NCBI RefSeq assembly: GCF_900115685.1
Contig: NZ_FOXJ01000001.1
Location: 1,273,796 to 1,337,795, forward strand
Direction: 5' to 3'
Source: Variovorax sp. 770b2
GTDB lineage: Bacteria > Pseudomonadota > Gammaproteobacteria > Burkholderiales > Burkholderiaceae_C
Length of the DNA: 64,000 nucleotides
The notes beneath the pieces are model-generated. The model was given only the letters and a program-made list of their open reading frames with translations, had not been told where the DNA came from and ran no database searches. How positions within the stretch are numbered: the stretch's first letter is position 1; each line of letters begins with the position of its first letter. The position numbers were made by a program, and so were the translations under genes. Shown here piece after piece: positions 1-8,374 of this stretch.

Positions 1-828
1 GTTCTGAAAGACATCCAACCCCAGGCCATCGCCGGTGGCGTGCGCCTGGAAGCGCGCGGCCTGCACAAGCGCTACGGCACGCGCGACGTGCTGCGCAACA
101 CCAAGCTGACCATCGAGCCGGGCCAGTTCATCGCCATCGTGGGGCGCAGCGGCTGCGGCAAGAGCACGCTGCTGCGGCTGATCGCGGGGCTCGAAGAGGC
201 GACCTCCGGCGGCCTCTACACCGACGGCAAGGCCGTGAACGGCCTGCACGACGACACCCGCATCATGTTCCAGGAGGCGCGCCTCCTGCCCTGGCGCCGC
301 GTGCTCGACAACGTGACGCTGGGCCTGGCGAACGACGCCAAGCCGCGCGGCAAGGAAGTGCTCGCGCAGGTGGGCCTGGCCGACCGCGAGAACGAATGGC
401 CGGCGCGCCTGTCGGGCGGACAGCGCCAGCGCGTGTCGCTCGCCCGCGCACTGGTGCATCACCCGCGCCTCTTGCTGCTGGACGAACCGCTGGGCGCGCT
501 GGACGCGCTCACCCGCATCGAGATGCACCGGCTCATCGAGAACCTCTGGCAGCGCCACCGCTTCACCGCCTTGCTGGTGACGCACGACGTGCAGGAAGCC
601 GTGGCCCTGGCGGACCGCGTGATCCTCATTGAAGACGGCCGCATCGCGCTGGACGAAAACATCGCCCTGGCCCGCCCGCGCTCGCAGGGCGACCCGGCCT
701 TCGCGGCCATCGAAAAACGCATCCTCGACAGGGTGCTGCAAAAGCCCGGAACTTCCGAAGAGGCTGACGGCAGCACCGACGCCAACTGGCTTGGCCGACC
801 CGCGCATGCGCTGCGCTGGGCCATCTGA
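1..828 (+). CDS. ssuB: ABC transporter ATP-binding subunit, aliphatic-sulfonate (SsuB/TauB) type; 5' end outside the window
   Basis: This is the cytoplasmic ATPase of an import ABC transporter of the nitrate/sulfonate/taurine family, which drives uptake of organosulfur compounds. The reading frame is open from base 1, so the true start probably lies just before the window. A GTG at 40 is in frame but would fall inside the N-terminal part. Walker A (GRSGCGKST) is near 145-170, the signature LSGGQRQR near 412-435, and Walker B with D-loop ([12 protein letters not shown]) near 470-505, followed by a switch histidine in LLVTHD. The next gene is metY, 34 bp downstream on the same strand, which supports a sulfur role. 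Family assignment is firm. The exact substrate (alkanesulfonate or taurine) is inferred. Confidence 0.85.
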   Translation, partial: VLKDIQPQAIAGGVRLEARGLHKRYGTRDVLRNTKLTIEPGQFIAIVGRSGCGKSTLLRLIAGLEEATSGGLYTDGKAVNGLHDDTRIMFQEARLLPWRRVLDNVTLGLANDAKPRGKEVLAQVGLADRENEWPARLSGGQRQRVSLARALVHHPRLLLLDEPLGALDALTRIEMHRLIENLWQRHRFTALLVTHDVQEAVALADRVILIEDGRIALDENIALARPRSQGDPAFAAIEKRILDRVLQKPGTSEEADGSTDANWLGRPAHALRWAI

Positions 829-862
829 GCCTTCCTTCATCCGTCCCTGAAAGGCAGTCCCC

Positions 863-2149
863 ATGTCGCAGAACTGGAAATTCGAAACCCTCTCGGTGCA
901 CGCCGGCTATTCGCCCGAGCCGACCACGCGCGCCGTCGCGCCGCCGATCTACCAGACGGTGGCCTACGCGTTCGACAGTGCGCAGCACGGCGCCGACCTG
1001 TTCGACCTGAAGGTGCCGGGCAACATCTACACCCGCATCAACAACCCGACGCAGGATGTGCTGGAGCAGCGCGTGGCCGCGCTCGAAGGCGGCATCGCGG
1101 CGCTCGCGCTGGCCTCGGGCCAGGCGGCCGTGACCTATGCGATCCAGACCATCGCGGAGGCCGGCGACAACATCGTGAGCAGCACCGCGCTCTATGGCGG
1201 CACCTACAACCTCTTTGCGCACACGCTGCCGCAGTTCGGCATCACCACGCGCTTTGCGGACCACCGCGATCCGAAGAGCTTCGAGAAGCTCTTCGACGAC
1301 AAGACCAAGGCGGTGTTCGTCGAGTCGCTGGGCAACCCGGCGGGCAACGTGACGGACATCGCGGCCATCGCCGAGATCGCGCACCGCCATGGCGTGCCGC
1401 TGATCGTGGACAACACCGTGCCTTCGCCGTACCTGAGCCGGCCCATCGAGCACGGCGCGGACATCGTGGTGCATTCGCTCACCAAGTACCTGGGCGGCCA
1501 CGGCACCAGCATCGGCGGGGCCATCGTCGACTCGGGCAAGTTCCCGTGGGCCGAGCACAAGGCGCGCTTCAAGCGACTGAACGAGCCCGACGTGAGCTAC
1601 CACGGCGTGGTCTACACCGAGGCGCTGGGCCCGGCCGCCTACATCGGCCGCGCGCGCGTGGTGCCGCTGCGCAATACCGGCGCGGCCATCTCGCCGTTCA
1701 ACGCCTTCCTGATCCTGCAGGGCATCGAGACGCTGGCATTGCGCATGGACCGCATCAGCAGCAATGCGCTCAAGGTGGCGCAGCACCTGAAGACGCACAA
1801 GGCCGTGAACTGGGTGAACTACGCGGCGCTCGAAGACCACCCCGACCATGCGCTCGCGCAGAAGTACTTCGGCGGCAAGTCCAGCGGCGTGCTGACCTTC
1901 GGCATCGGCAGCGGCCGTGAAGGCGGCGCGAAGTTTCTCGATGCGCTGAAGCTCTTCACGCGCCTGGTGAACATCGGCGACGTGCGCTCGCTGGCCACGC
2001 ACCCGGCCTCGACCACGCACCGGCAACTCTCGCCCGAAGAGCTCGCCAAGGCCGGCGTGACGGAAGACACCGTGCGCCTGTCGGTCGGCATCGAGCACAT
2101 CGACGACCTGATCGCCGACCTGGACGTGGCACTCGCGGCCGCGTCCTGA
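863..2149 (+). CDS. metY: O-acetylhomoserine aminocarboxypropyltransferase (sulfhydrylase)
   Basis: A PLP enzyme of the Cys/Met-metabolism fold that condenses O-acetylhomoserine with sulfide (or methanethiol) to give homocysteine (or methionine). At 428 residues it has the usual length of MetY and is longer than typical MetB/MetC. The PLP lysine is K208 in HSLTKYLGGHGT, and the N-terminal part has the family pattern ETLSVHAGY. The ATG at 863 lies 34 bp after the preceding ABC ATPase gene. Sulfide released from imported sulfonates would be its natural sulfur donor. The C-terminus (GIEHIDDLIADLD) is complete, and no oddities are visible. Confidence 0.93.
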   Translation: MSQNWKFETLSVHAGYSPEPTTRAVAPPIYQTVAYAFDSAQHGADLFDLKVPGNIYTRINNPTQDVLEQRVAALEGGIAALALASGQAAVTYAIQTIAEAGDNIVSSTALYGGTYNLFAHTLPQFGITTRFADHRDPKSFEKLFDDKTKAVFVESLGNPAGNVTDIAAIAEIAHRHGVPLIVDNTVPSPYLSRPIEHGADIVVHSLTKYLGGHGTSIGGAIVDSGKFPWAEHKARFKRLNEPDVSYHGVVYTEALGPAAYIGRARVVPLRNTGAAISPFNAFLILQGIETLALRMDRISSNALKVAQHLKTHKAVNWVNYAALEDHPDHALAQKYFGGKSSGVLTFGIGSGREGGAKFLDALKLFTRLVNIGDVRSLATHPASTTHRQLSPEELAKAGVTEDTVRLSVGIEHIDDLIADLDVALAAAS

Positions 2150-2171
2150 CCGCTTCGACGAACGTAAAACC

Positions 2172-2768
2172 ATGACAACACTCAACGCCATTCCCGAAGC
2201 GGCGCTCGACCAGCTGTTCCGCAAGGCCCGCACCGTGCACGCCTTCAAGCCGGTGCCCGTCACCGACGAGCTGATCCACAAGCTCTACGACCTCGTGAAG
2301 TGGGGCCCGACCGCCTACAACGCGCAGCCCGCGCGCTATGTGTTCGTGCGCAGCGAAGAGGCCAAGGGCAGGCTGAAGCCCGCGGTGTCGTCCGGCAACG
2401 CGGCGCAGACGCTGGCCGCCGGCGTGACGGTGATCGTGGCGCACGACACGCGCTTCTACGAACACCTGCCCACGCAGTTCCCGGCCTACGACGCCAAGCC
2501 CTTCTTCGAGAAGAGCGCCGAAGCCGCAGAGGCCACGGCCTTTCGCAACAGCAGCCTGCAGGGCGCCTACCTGATCCTGGCCGCGCGCTCGCTCGGCCTG
2601 GACGCGGGGCCGCAGTCGGGCTTCAACGCGGGGCTGCTCGACAAGGCGTTCTTTCCCGACGGCCGCTATCGCGCCAACTTCCTCGTGAATCTCGGCGTGG
2701 CCGACCACGCCGGCACCTTCCAACGCGGGCCGCGGCTCGGGTTCGACGACGTGGCGCAGATCCTCTGA
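2172..2768 (+). CDS. Nitroreductase-family FMN oxidoreductase, malonic semialdehyde reductase (RutE/HadB) type
   Basis: A 198-residue flavoprotein of the nitroreductase superfamily. The sequence pattern (KWGPTAYNAQP near residues 43-53; SLGLDAGPQSGF near 140-151) matches the subfamily named for malonic semialdehyde reductase RutE, which uses NAD(P)H and FMN. The gene begins 22 bp after metY on the same strand, so it is likely co-transcribed. No pyrimidine-degradation (rut) genes are nearby, so the RutE name describes homology only. A general quinone or nitro reductase role is also possible. Confidence 0.75.
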   Translation: MTTLNAIPEAALDQLFRKARTVHAFKPVPVTDELIHKLYDLVKWGPTAYNAQPARYVFVRSEEAKGRLKPAVSSGNAAQTLAAGVTVIVAHDTRFYEHLPTQFPAYDAKPFFEKSAEAAEATAFRNSSLQGAYLILAARSLGLDAGPQSGFNAGLLDKAFFPDGRYRANFLVNLGVADHAGTFQRGPRLGFDDVAQIL

Positions 2769-2815
2769 TCTCCCCATCCCATCCTTTATTTCTTCAACCT
2801 GAAAGAGAAACCATC

Positions 2816-3031
2816 ATGTCCATCCAAGCCATCAACGTGCGCAACCAGTTCAAGGGCAAGGTCCGCGAAATCATCCGCGGCGACGTCGTCTCCGAAGTCG
2901 ATGTCGAAACCGCCTGGGGCATCGTGACCTCGGTCATCACCACGCGCTCGATCGACGAGCTGCAGCTGAAGGTCGGCTCCGACGTGGTCGCGCTCGTGAA
3001 GTCGACCGAGGTTTCTATCGCGAAGCTCTGA
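2816..3031 (+). CDS. TOBE-domain molybdate-binding protein (molbindin-like)
   Basis: A 71-residue protein made of a single TOBE/Mop domain: the N-terminal SIQAINVRNQFKGKV and the C-terminal ALVKSTEVSIAK are the two hallmark segments. Molbindins bind molybdate or tungstate oxyanions in the cytoplasm and buffer them for molybdenum-cofactor enzymes. The ATG at 2816 is preceded by a GAAAGAG ribosome-binding site. A longer in-frame reading runs back into the nitroreductase gene in another frame and is not the real start. A strong terminator follows within about 25 bp, so this is the last gene of the ssuB-metY unit. Confidence 0.85.
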   Translation: MSIQAINVRNQFKGKVREIIRGDVVSEVDVETAWGIVTSVITTRSIDELQLKVGSDVVALVKSTEVSIAKL

Positions 3032-3054
3032 CGGACCCTCGGGCGATTGCGAAC

Positions 3055-3086
3055 AACCCGGCGTCCTCGCGGCGCCGGGTTTTTTT
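3055..3086 (+). terminator. Rho-independent terminator after the TOBE gene
   Basis: A 9-bp perfect stem (AACCCGGCG paired with CGCCGGGTT) encloses a 9-nt loop and is followed by a run of T. It lies 24 bp after the TOBE stop codon and closes the ssuB-metY-nitroreductase-TOBE transcription unit. Confidence 0.9.
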
Positions 3087-3102
3087 GTGGGTGCGCGCAG
3101 CG

Positions 3103-4044
3103 CTAGGGCAAGTGGTCGATCGGCCCCTGCGCTTCACGGCACGCTGCCATCACCGTGGCGCGCAACCAGCGATGCGCCGGGTCGGCGTGCAGGCGGGGAT
3201 GCCACATCATGGAGACCACGATCTCCGGCGTGCGCACCGGAAGGTCGAAGCTTGCAAGGCCTTGCCCGGGCAGGGCGGTACTTGCCAGGGCGCTGTCGGC
3301 GCAGGAGCGTGGCACGAGCGCGACCAGGTCCGATTGGTGCGCAATGCGCATCGCATCCAGGAATCCAGGCACCACGGCGACGATTGTTCGTCGAAGTCCC
3401 AGCTCTTGGAGCGCGTCGTCGACCGGGCCCGTGAAGCTGCCGCGACGCGAGGCCACGACATGCTGGCACGCCGCATAGCGCTCGGGCGTCACGGGGCCTT
3501 CTGTCAGCAGCGGATGTCCCGGCCGCGCGACGCCGACAAAATGCTCTCGAAAGAGCGACTGCATGCGTATTTCCGGGGCAGACGACCCGAGCACGCCGAT
3601 CTCCAGGTCGATGTCTCCCTGCCGCAGCGGACCGGCATCCTTCTGAGGCTTGGGGGCAAAGCGCAGGCGCACGCGCGGAGCGGCCGCTGCGACGGCAGCC
3701 ACCAGTTTCCCAGAGCGCACTTGCACGAACCCCTCGTTGGCGCGGATCGTGAAAGTCCGCTCGAGCGAGGCGAGATCGAGATCGCCGGATTGCGGGCTGA
3801 ACACCGCCCGCACGTCGCGGGCAAGCCGGTGCACATGGTCGCCCAGTTCGGCGGCGCGCGGTGTGGGCACCAGTCCGCGCCCCGCGCGCACGAGCAGTGG
3901 ATCGCCGGTTGCAGACCGCAGGCGCGCCAGCGTGCGACTCATCGCAGAAGAACTCAGGCCAAGGCGCCGGGCGGCGCCAGTGACGCTCCCTTCGACAAGC
4001 AGCGCGTCGAGCGCGAAAAGCAGGTTCAGATCGACATCATCCAT
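3103..4044 (-). CDS. LysR-family transcriptional regulator
   Basis: A 313-residue LysR-type regulator. The N-terminal winged helix-turn-helix starts MDDVDLNLLFALDALL and contains VTGAARRLGLSSSAMSRTLARLR. The remainder is the effector-binding domain. The start at 4044 was chosen because LysR proteins normally begin 5-10 residues before the DLNLL segment and an AGGG lies upstream. An in-frame ATG 42 bp further upstream adds an unlikely leader. It is divergent from the short-chain dehydrogenase gene with 131 bp between starts, the usual arrangement for a LysR regulator controlling its neighbour. The effector is unknown. Confidence 0.9.
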   Translation of the reverse strand: MDDVDLNLLFALDALLVEGSVTGAARRLGLSSSAMSRTLARLRSATGDPLLVRAGRGLVPTPRAAELGDHVHRLARDVRAVFSPQSGDLDLASLERTFTIRANEGFVQVRSGKLVAAVAAAAPRVRLRFAPKPQKDAGPLRQGDIDLEIGVLGSSAPEIRMQSLFREHFVGVARPGHPLLTEGPVTPERYAACQHVVASRRGSFTGPVDDALQELGLRRTIVAVVPGFLDAMRIAHQSDLVALVPRSCADSALASTALPGQGLASFDLPVRTPEIVVSMMWHPRLHADPAHRWLRATVMAACREAQGPIDHLP

Positions 4045-4175
4045 TCGCGAGCCCTGGTTGTTTGCCGACTTGGCGTGGCGTCCCATGCAACTGCATTGTG
4101 CGTGCCATGCGTCTGGCGCCTGCGGGTCTGGTGGATCACACTGACCGTCACTTCAGGCAACCGAAAGAACTCCCC

Positions 4176-4892
4176 ATGCACAAACTCACTTCACACGGCG
4201 CCACCGGTGCGCTTCTCCTCGTTGGCGCATCGCGCGGTCTGGGCCTCGCGATGGCTGTCGAATTTCTGGCCAGGGGGTGGAGCGTCGTCGGCACGGTTCG
4301 CGGCAGCGGCAGGACGAAGCTGCACGACCTGGCGGACGAATACAAGGGCCGTCTCGAGATCGAATCTCTGGACATCACCCAAACGAACGAGATTGCGGCA
4401 CTGCGCGAACGCCTGTCCGGCCGCAGCTTCGACATGCTGTTCGTGAACGCCGGGACCGCCAACGACAACCAGGGCGAGACCATCGCGGATGTCTCGACGG
4501 AAGAGTTCGTGCGCGTGATGGTCACGAATGCGCTGAGTCCGATGCGTGTCGTCGAGGGTTTGCAGGACCTGGTCTCCGGGAGCGGCGTGATCGGCGTCAT
4601 GTCATCGGGACAGGGCAGCGTCGGCAACAACGAGAAGGGAGGGCATGAGATCTACAGAGGCAGCAAGGCGGCCCTGAACATGTACATGCGAAGCTACGCC
4701 GCCCGCCATGCCGGCGAGGCGCGCGCCCTGGCGCTGATTGCGCCGGGCTGGATACGCACCGAGCTGGGAGGCCCCGATGCACCCCTGAGCATCGGGGAGA
4801 GCATTCCGAAGGTCGTGGATGTGCTTGTGGCGCAACAGGGGCGGCCCGGCTTGCGGTATCTGGACCGCGACGGGAACGCCGTTCCCTGGTGA
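4176..4892 (+). CDS. Short-chain dehydrogenase/reductase (SDR), probably the target of the divergent LysR
   Basis: A 238-residue Rossmann-fold oxidoreductase. The nucleotide-binding motif GASRGLG is at residues 17-23, NAG at 91-93, a serine pair at 143-144 and the catalytic YRGSK at 160-164, so the classical SDR Ser-Tyr-Lys set is intact. The ATG at 4176 follows GAAAGAAC. An upstream in-frame ATG at 4062 would run back through the LysR promoter region. The substrate is unknown. The divergent LysR gene is the obvious candidate regulator. Confidence 0.88.
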   Translation: MHKLTSHGATGALLLVGASRGLGLAMAVEFLARGWSVVGTVRGSGRTKLHDLADEYKGRLEIESLDITQTNEIAALRERLSGRSFDMLFVNAGTANDNQGETIADVSTEEFVRVMVTNALSPMRVVEGLQDLVSGSGVIGVMSSGQGSVGNNEKGGHEIYRGSKAALNMYMRSYAARHAGEARALALIAPGWIRTELGGPDAPLSIGESIPKVVDVLVAQQGRPGLRYLDRDGNAVPW

Positions 4893-4911
4893 AGATGCGC
4901 TCGCGCTTCGT

Positions 4912-5358
4912 TCACTGCAGCCTGGGCAGGAACGAGGTGTCCATGTGATAGCGCTTCGGATTGTTGATATCGACATAGACCGGAATCCACTCCTGCACAT
5001 AGTCGGTCGGATCGAACCAGAGGTTGGCGCTGCGAAAGACGTGCAGGCGGTTGTTGCCCGCGTCGTGCCAGCGGGCGACGATGCGATACGGGTGCTCCCC
5101 GTTCACCTCGATGCTGCCGTTCTGCTCGACCTCCTGGAACTCGGCCTCGATGAGCTGGCCGTTCTGCCGCAGGTCGGCCTCCTTCTGCGCGCTCCAGCGG
5201 CCGAAGGCGATGATGCCGCCGCCGACGCCCGCGAAGATCACGCCCATGATCGTCAAGGCCAGCTTGGCCTCGGGGTCCACGAAGATGGCGCCGACCAGGA
5301 GCAAGAGTCCGATGACCAGGAAGAGCCACTTGATGAGGGTGATGACTTTGTGATCCAT
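4912..5358 (-). CDS. DUF3592-type membrane protein
   Basis: A 148-residue protein with two hydrophobic segments near residues 7-26 and 31-49, followed by a soluble domain with the spacing typical of DUF3592 (an AEF strand near residue 74, then IVARWHD and PVYVDINNPKRYHMD). The start MDHKVITLIKW at 5358 puts the first membrane segment close to the N-terminus. A longer reading adds 15 charged residues. The gene converges on the SDR gene (19 bp apart) and diverges from the dioxygenase gene. No function can be assigned. Confidence 0.7.
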   Translation of the reverse strand: MDHKVITLIKWLFLVIGLLLLVGAIFVDPEAKLALTIMGVIFAGVGGGIIAFGRWSAQKEADLRQNGQLIEAEFQEVEQNGSIEVNGEHPYRIVARWHDAGNNRLHVFRSANLWFDPTDYVQEWIPVYVDINNPKRYHMDTSFLPRLQ

Positions 5359-5503
5359 GGCGCCACTGTGCCTTTGTTTCGCGCAGTTCGATATATCCAG
5401 CATGGCTTAGTCGAATGGGGCATGAGGTACTGCGAACAGCTTCCTTCCGGCCTGGAAAGCCGCCTCGCAGAATCTTTGGAATCAACCCCAACGAGGACCT
5501 TCG

Positions 5504-6454
5504 ATGAGCGCCATTCTTTCTTCTCCGGCCCCGCTGCAGGACACGCGGGACAGCGACCTGGACATCGTCCGCCAGGCCGGCCACATCGGCGCCGAGGTGC
5601 GCGGCGTGCGGCTCTCGGGCGAACTGCAGCCGGAGGTGTTCCGCTCGATCAAGGTGGCGCTCCTGAAGCACAAGGTGCTGTTCTTCCGCGGACAGCAGCA
5701 CCTGGACGACACGCAGCAGCAGGCCTTCGGCCGCCTCTGGGGCGAACTGGTGCCGCATCCCACCGTGCCCTCCAAGGACGGCACGAAGCTGCTCGAACTC
5801 GACTCGCGCCACGGCGGCCGCGCCAACTCGTGGCACACCGACGTGACCTTCGAGGTGGCCTATCCGCAGGTGTCGATCCTGCGCGCGGTCGTGATCCCGC
5901 CCTATGGCGGCGACACGGTCTGGGCCAACACCGTGGCCGCCTATGAGAGCCTCCCGGACGACCTGAAGGCGCTGGCCGACCGGCTGCGCGCGGTGCATGG
6001 CAACGACTACGACTACGCCGCCTCGCGACAGCCCGCAGATCTCGCCGACGAGGGCGTCAGGCGCTACAAGGAGGTGTTCACCCGGCGCCTTCTCGAAGCC
6101 GAGCACCCGGTGGTGCGCGTGCACCCCGAGACCGGGGAGCGCAGCCTGGTGCTGGGCCATTTCGTGAAGCGGCTGGCCGGCCATTCGACGCACGACTCGG
6201 GCCATCTGCTGAGCGTGCTGCAAAGCCACGTGCACCGCCTGGAGAACACGGTGAGCTGGCGCTGGACGAAGGGCGACGTGGCCATCTGGGACAACCGGGC
6301 CACGCAGCACTACGCGATCAACGACTACGGGGACCAGCACCGGGTGGTGCGGCGCGTGACGATCGCGGGCGATGTGCCGCATGGCGTGGACGGTGCGAAA
6401 AGCGTGGACCTGACCGCGCCGGCCGTGCGCGCGGCGGAGGCGGCTGCCGCCTGA
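5504..6454 (+). CDS. TauD/AtsK-family 2-oxoglutarate, Fe(II)-dependent dioxygenase
   Basis: A 316-residue non-heme iron dioxygenase of the TauD/TfdA family. The facial triad is visible: H111 and D113 (WHTDVTF) and H269 (RATQHYAINDY), with arginines at 280 and 284 in the 2-oxoglutarate-binding position. The overall pattern is closest, from memory, to alkylsulfate dioxygenase AtsK. Such enzymes release sulfite or sulfate from taurine, alkanesulfonates or alkyl sulfates under sulfate limitation. It lies 130 bp upstream of the rhodanese gene on the same strand, within a sulfur district. The sulfur substrate is inferred; other TfdA-like substrates remain possible. Confidence 0.85.
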   Translation: MSAILSSPAPLQDTRDSDLDIVRQAGHIGAEVRGVRLSGELQPEVFRSIKVALLKHKVLFFRGQQHLDDTQQQAFGRLWGELVPHPTVPSKDGTKLLELDSRHGGRANSWHTDVTFEVAYPQVSILRAVVIPPYGGDTVWANTVAAYESLPDDLKALADRLRAVHGNDYDYAASRQPADLADEGVRRYKEVFTRRLLEAEHPVVRVHPETGERSLVLGHFVKRLAGHSTHDSGHLLSVLQSHVHRLENTVSWRWTKGDVAIWDNRATQHYAINDYGDQHRVVRRVTIAGDVPHGVDGAKSVDLTAPAVRAAEAAAA

Positions 6455-6466
6455 ATGCTGCGCTAT

Positions 6467-6502
6467 ACAACGTCCGGTTGTTAGAAATCGACTTTTCAGT
6501 CG
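6467..6502. promoter_or_regulatory. Two adjacent inverted repeats upstream of the rhodanese/encapsulin locus
   Basis: The 130-bp gap between the dioxygenase and rhodanese genes holds ACAAC-5 nt-GTTGT (6467-6481) and, 7 bp later, CGACT-TTTC-AGTCG (6489-6502). Both are perfect 5-bp dyads in a locally AT-richer stretch. They are candidate operator half-sites for a regulator of the rhodanese-epsC-XRE-encapsulin genes. Which regulator (CysB-like, or the XRE protein encoded in the locus) is not known. Confidence 0.35.
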
Positions 6503-6584
6503 TTGGAGGTTCCGGGCGACGCTCCTAAAGTGGTGGTTATCGCCATCAAAGGCGAATTCCAACGCACAACAGGAGCCGCACAGC

Positions 6585-7064
6585 ATGTCAGTGGAAGTTG
6601 AAGAAATCGTCTTGCCCGAAGCACTGGAACAGGCGCGCGCCAAGGCCGCCGAAAACAACTGGCCCCATGCCGGCGGCGTGACGCCGACGGTGGCCTGGGA
6701 CCTCGTGCAGAAAGGCCAGGCCGTGCTGGTCGACGTGCGCTCGGGCGAGGAACGCAAGTTCGTCGGCCATGTGCCCGAGAGCCTGCATGTGGCCTGGGCC
6801 ACGGGCACTGCGCTCACGCGCAATCCGCGCTTCGTTCGCGAACTCGAGGCCAAGCTCGCGAAAGAGGGCGGCAAGGATGCCGTGGCGCTGCTGCTGTGCC
6901 GCAGCGGCAAGCGTTCCGCGCTGGCGGCCGAGGCGGCTGCCAAGGCCGGCTTCACCAACGTCTTCAACGTGCTCGAAGGTTTCGAGGGCGAGATCGATGC
7001 GCAGCAGCACCGCGGTGGTGCCGATGGCTGGCGCTTTCACCAGCTGCCGTGGGTGCAGGACTGA
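6585..7064 (+). CDS. Rhodanese-domain sulfurtransferase of the encapsulin locus
   Basis: A 159-residue single-domain rhodanese. The catalytic cysteine is C105 in the active-site loop CRSGKRS, and the N-terminal half carries the expected VLVDVRSGEE (47-56) and GHVPESLHV segments. Rhodaneses carry sulfur as a cysteine persulfide and pass it to acceptors. The ATG follows an AGGAG site. It is the first gene of a co-directional run with epsC, an XRE regulator, the encapsulin shell and cysteine desulfurase. Rhodanese and serine acetyltransferase genes are known companions of family 2A encapsulins. Its exact sulfur donor or acceptor is inferred. Confidence 0.88.
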   Translation: MSVEVEEIVLPEALEQARAKAAENNWPHAGGVTPTVAWDLVQKGQAVLVDVRSGEERKFVGHVPESLHVAWATGTALTRNPRFVRELEAKLAKEGGKDAVALLLCRSGKRSALAAEAAAKAGFTNVFNVLEGFEGEIDAQQHRGGADGWRFHQLPWVQD

Positions 7065-7101
7065 GACCCCCTACACAAGACGTTCACGGGAGAAAAAACA
7101 A

Positions 7102-8016
7102 ATGGCCCACTTCGAGGTAAGCGACATCGTGCGCGCGCTGCACGGCGTGCGCGACGAATGGCGCGATTCGCAGCGGCGCTCGCGCGAGCCCGGTGCGCGC
7201 GAGTTTCCGTCGCGCGACGCGCTCGCGCAGATCGTCGAATCGCTCAAGGGCGCGCTCTTTCCGATGCGGCTCGGCCCGCCGGACCTGCGCCATGAGAGCG
7301 AGGACTTCTACGTCGGCCACACGCTCGACGCCGCCCTGCAGGCGCTGCTGCTGCAGGCGCGCCTGGAACTCAATTTCAACGCGCGCCTCCAGCCGCGCCC
7401 CGCCAGCGAGATCGACGACCTCGCCACCGAGGCCGTGCGCCAGTTCGCCAACGCGCTGCCCGACCTTCGCCGCCTGCTCGACAGCGACGTGCTCGCCGCC
7501 TACCAGGGCGACCCGGCCGCGCGCAGCGTCGACGAGGTGCTGCTGTGCTATCCGGGCGTGCTTGCGATGATCCATCACCGCCTCGCGCACACGCTCTACA
7601 GGCTCGAGCTGCCGCTGCTCGCGCGCATCGTCGCGGAGCTCGCGCACGGGCAGACCGGCATCGACATCCACCCCGGTGCGCAGATCGACGCGGGCTTCTT
7701 CATCGACCACGGCACGGGCGTCGTGATCGGCGAGACGGCCGTCATCGGAAAGCGCGTGCGGCTCTACCAGGCCGTGACGCTGGGCGCCAAGCGCTTTCCC
7801 ACCGACACCGAGGGCAACCTGCAGAAAGGCCTGCCGCGGCATCCGGTGGTGGAAGACGACGTGGTCATCTACGCGGGCGCGACCATCCTGGGCCGCGTGA
7901 CGCTGGGCAAGGGCGCGGTGATCGGCGGCAACGTCTGGATCACCGACGACGTGAAGCCGGGTGCCAGCGTGACGCAGGCCAGTTTGCAGAACGCACCGAA
8001 AGCGAGCGCGCCATGA
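7102..8016 (+). CDS. epsC: Serine O-acetyltransferase, EpsC type
   Basis: A 304-residue acyltransferase making O-acetyl-L-serine from serine and acetyl-CoA, the committed step of cysteine synthesis. The C-terminal half is a left-handed beta-helix with hexapeptide repeats, including HPGAQIDAGFFIDHGTGVV and VIGETAVIG. An alpha-helical N-terminal domain of about 180 residues is typical of EpsC rather than enteric CysE. The C-terminus ends in SAP and lacks the terminal isoleucine that CysE inserts into cysteine synthase CysK, so a stable CysE-CysK complex is not expected. It starts 37 bp after the rhodanese gene, and its stop overlaps the start of the XRE gene. It would supply cysteine to the encapsulated desulfurase. 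Confidence 0.9.
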   Translation: MAHFEVSDIVRALHGVRDEWRDSQRRSREPGAREFPSRDALAQIVESLKGALFPMRLGPPDLRHESEDFYVGHTLDAALQALLLQARLELNFNARLQPRPASEIDDLATEAVRQFANALPDLRRLLDSDVLAAYQGDPAARSVDEVLLCYPGVLAMIHHRLAHTLYRLELPLLARIVAELAHGQTGIDIHPGAQIDAGFFIDHGTGVVIGETAVIGKRVRLYQAVTLGAKRFPTDTEGNLQKGLPRHPVVEDDVVIYAGATILGRVTLGKGAVIGGNVWITDDVKPGASVTQASLQNAPKASAP

Positions 8017-8282
8017 AAGCCTTTGTCGAAGATTTCGGCGTGACCGTGCGCCAGTTGCGCGAGGCGAACGGCTGGTCGCAAGAGCAGCTTGCGGAACGCT
8101 CGGACCTCAATCGCTCCTATGTGGGCGAGGTCGAACGCGGCCGCGTGATCCCCTCCATCGTCACCGCGCAGAAGCTCGCGACGGCGCTGGGCATCAACAT
8201 CGTGAACCTGCTCGCGCGCTGCGAGCAGCTGGAGCAATCGCGTCTTGCAAGGCGGATCAACTTGGCGGCTATAGCCTGTTGA
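8013..8282 (+). CDS. Small XRE-family helix-turn-helix regulator
   Basis: An 89-residue protein with a single Cro/C1-type helix-turn-helix over about residues 8-63 (VRQLREANGWSQEQLAERSDLNRSYVGEVERG). There is no sensor domain, only a short basic tail. The ATG overlaps the epsC stop (ATGA), so translation is coupled. It sits between epsC and the encapsulin gene, with 92 bp before the shell gene, and is the natural candidate for local control of the locus. The target is inferred from position only. Confidence 0.85.
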   Translation: MKAFVEDFGVTVRQLREANGWSQEQLAERSDLNRSYVGEVERGRVIPSIVTAQKLATALGINIVNLLARCEQLEQSRLARRINLAAIAC

Positions 8283-8374
8283 GGGAAAACCCGGGGCCAC
8301 CGGACACTCGGTGCGTCGATGCAGATCGCCGCGTCGATGTCCCCGTTTTCTTTCCAACCCCGGAGCCTTGATCC

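Noticed and set aside
626-2281. Very long open frame antisense to metY and the nitroreductase gene
   Set aside because: It mirrors real genes in a high-GC frame, has no recognisable domain or ribosome-binding site, and its composition is arginine- and histidine-rich as expected for a shadow frame.
8283-8374. A riboswitch upstream of the encapsulin gene
   Set aside because: Only one short 5-bp dyad is visible, and nothing matches a known riboswitch core.
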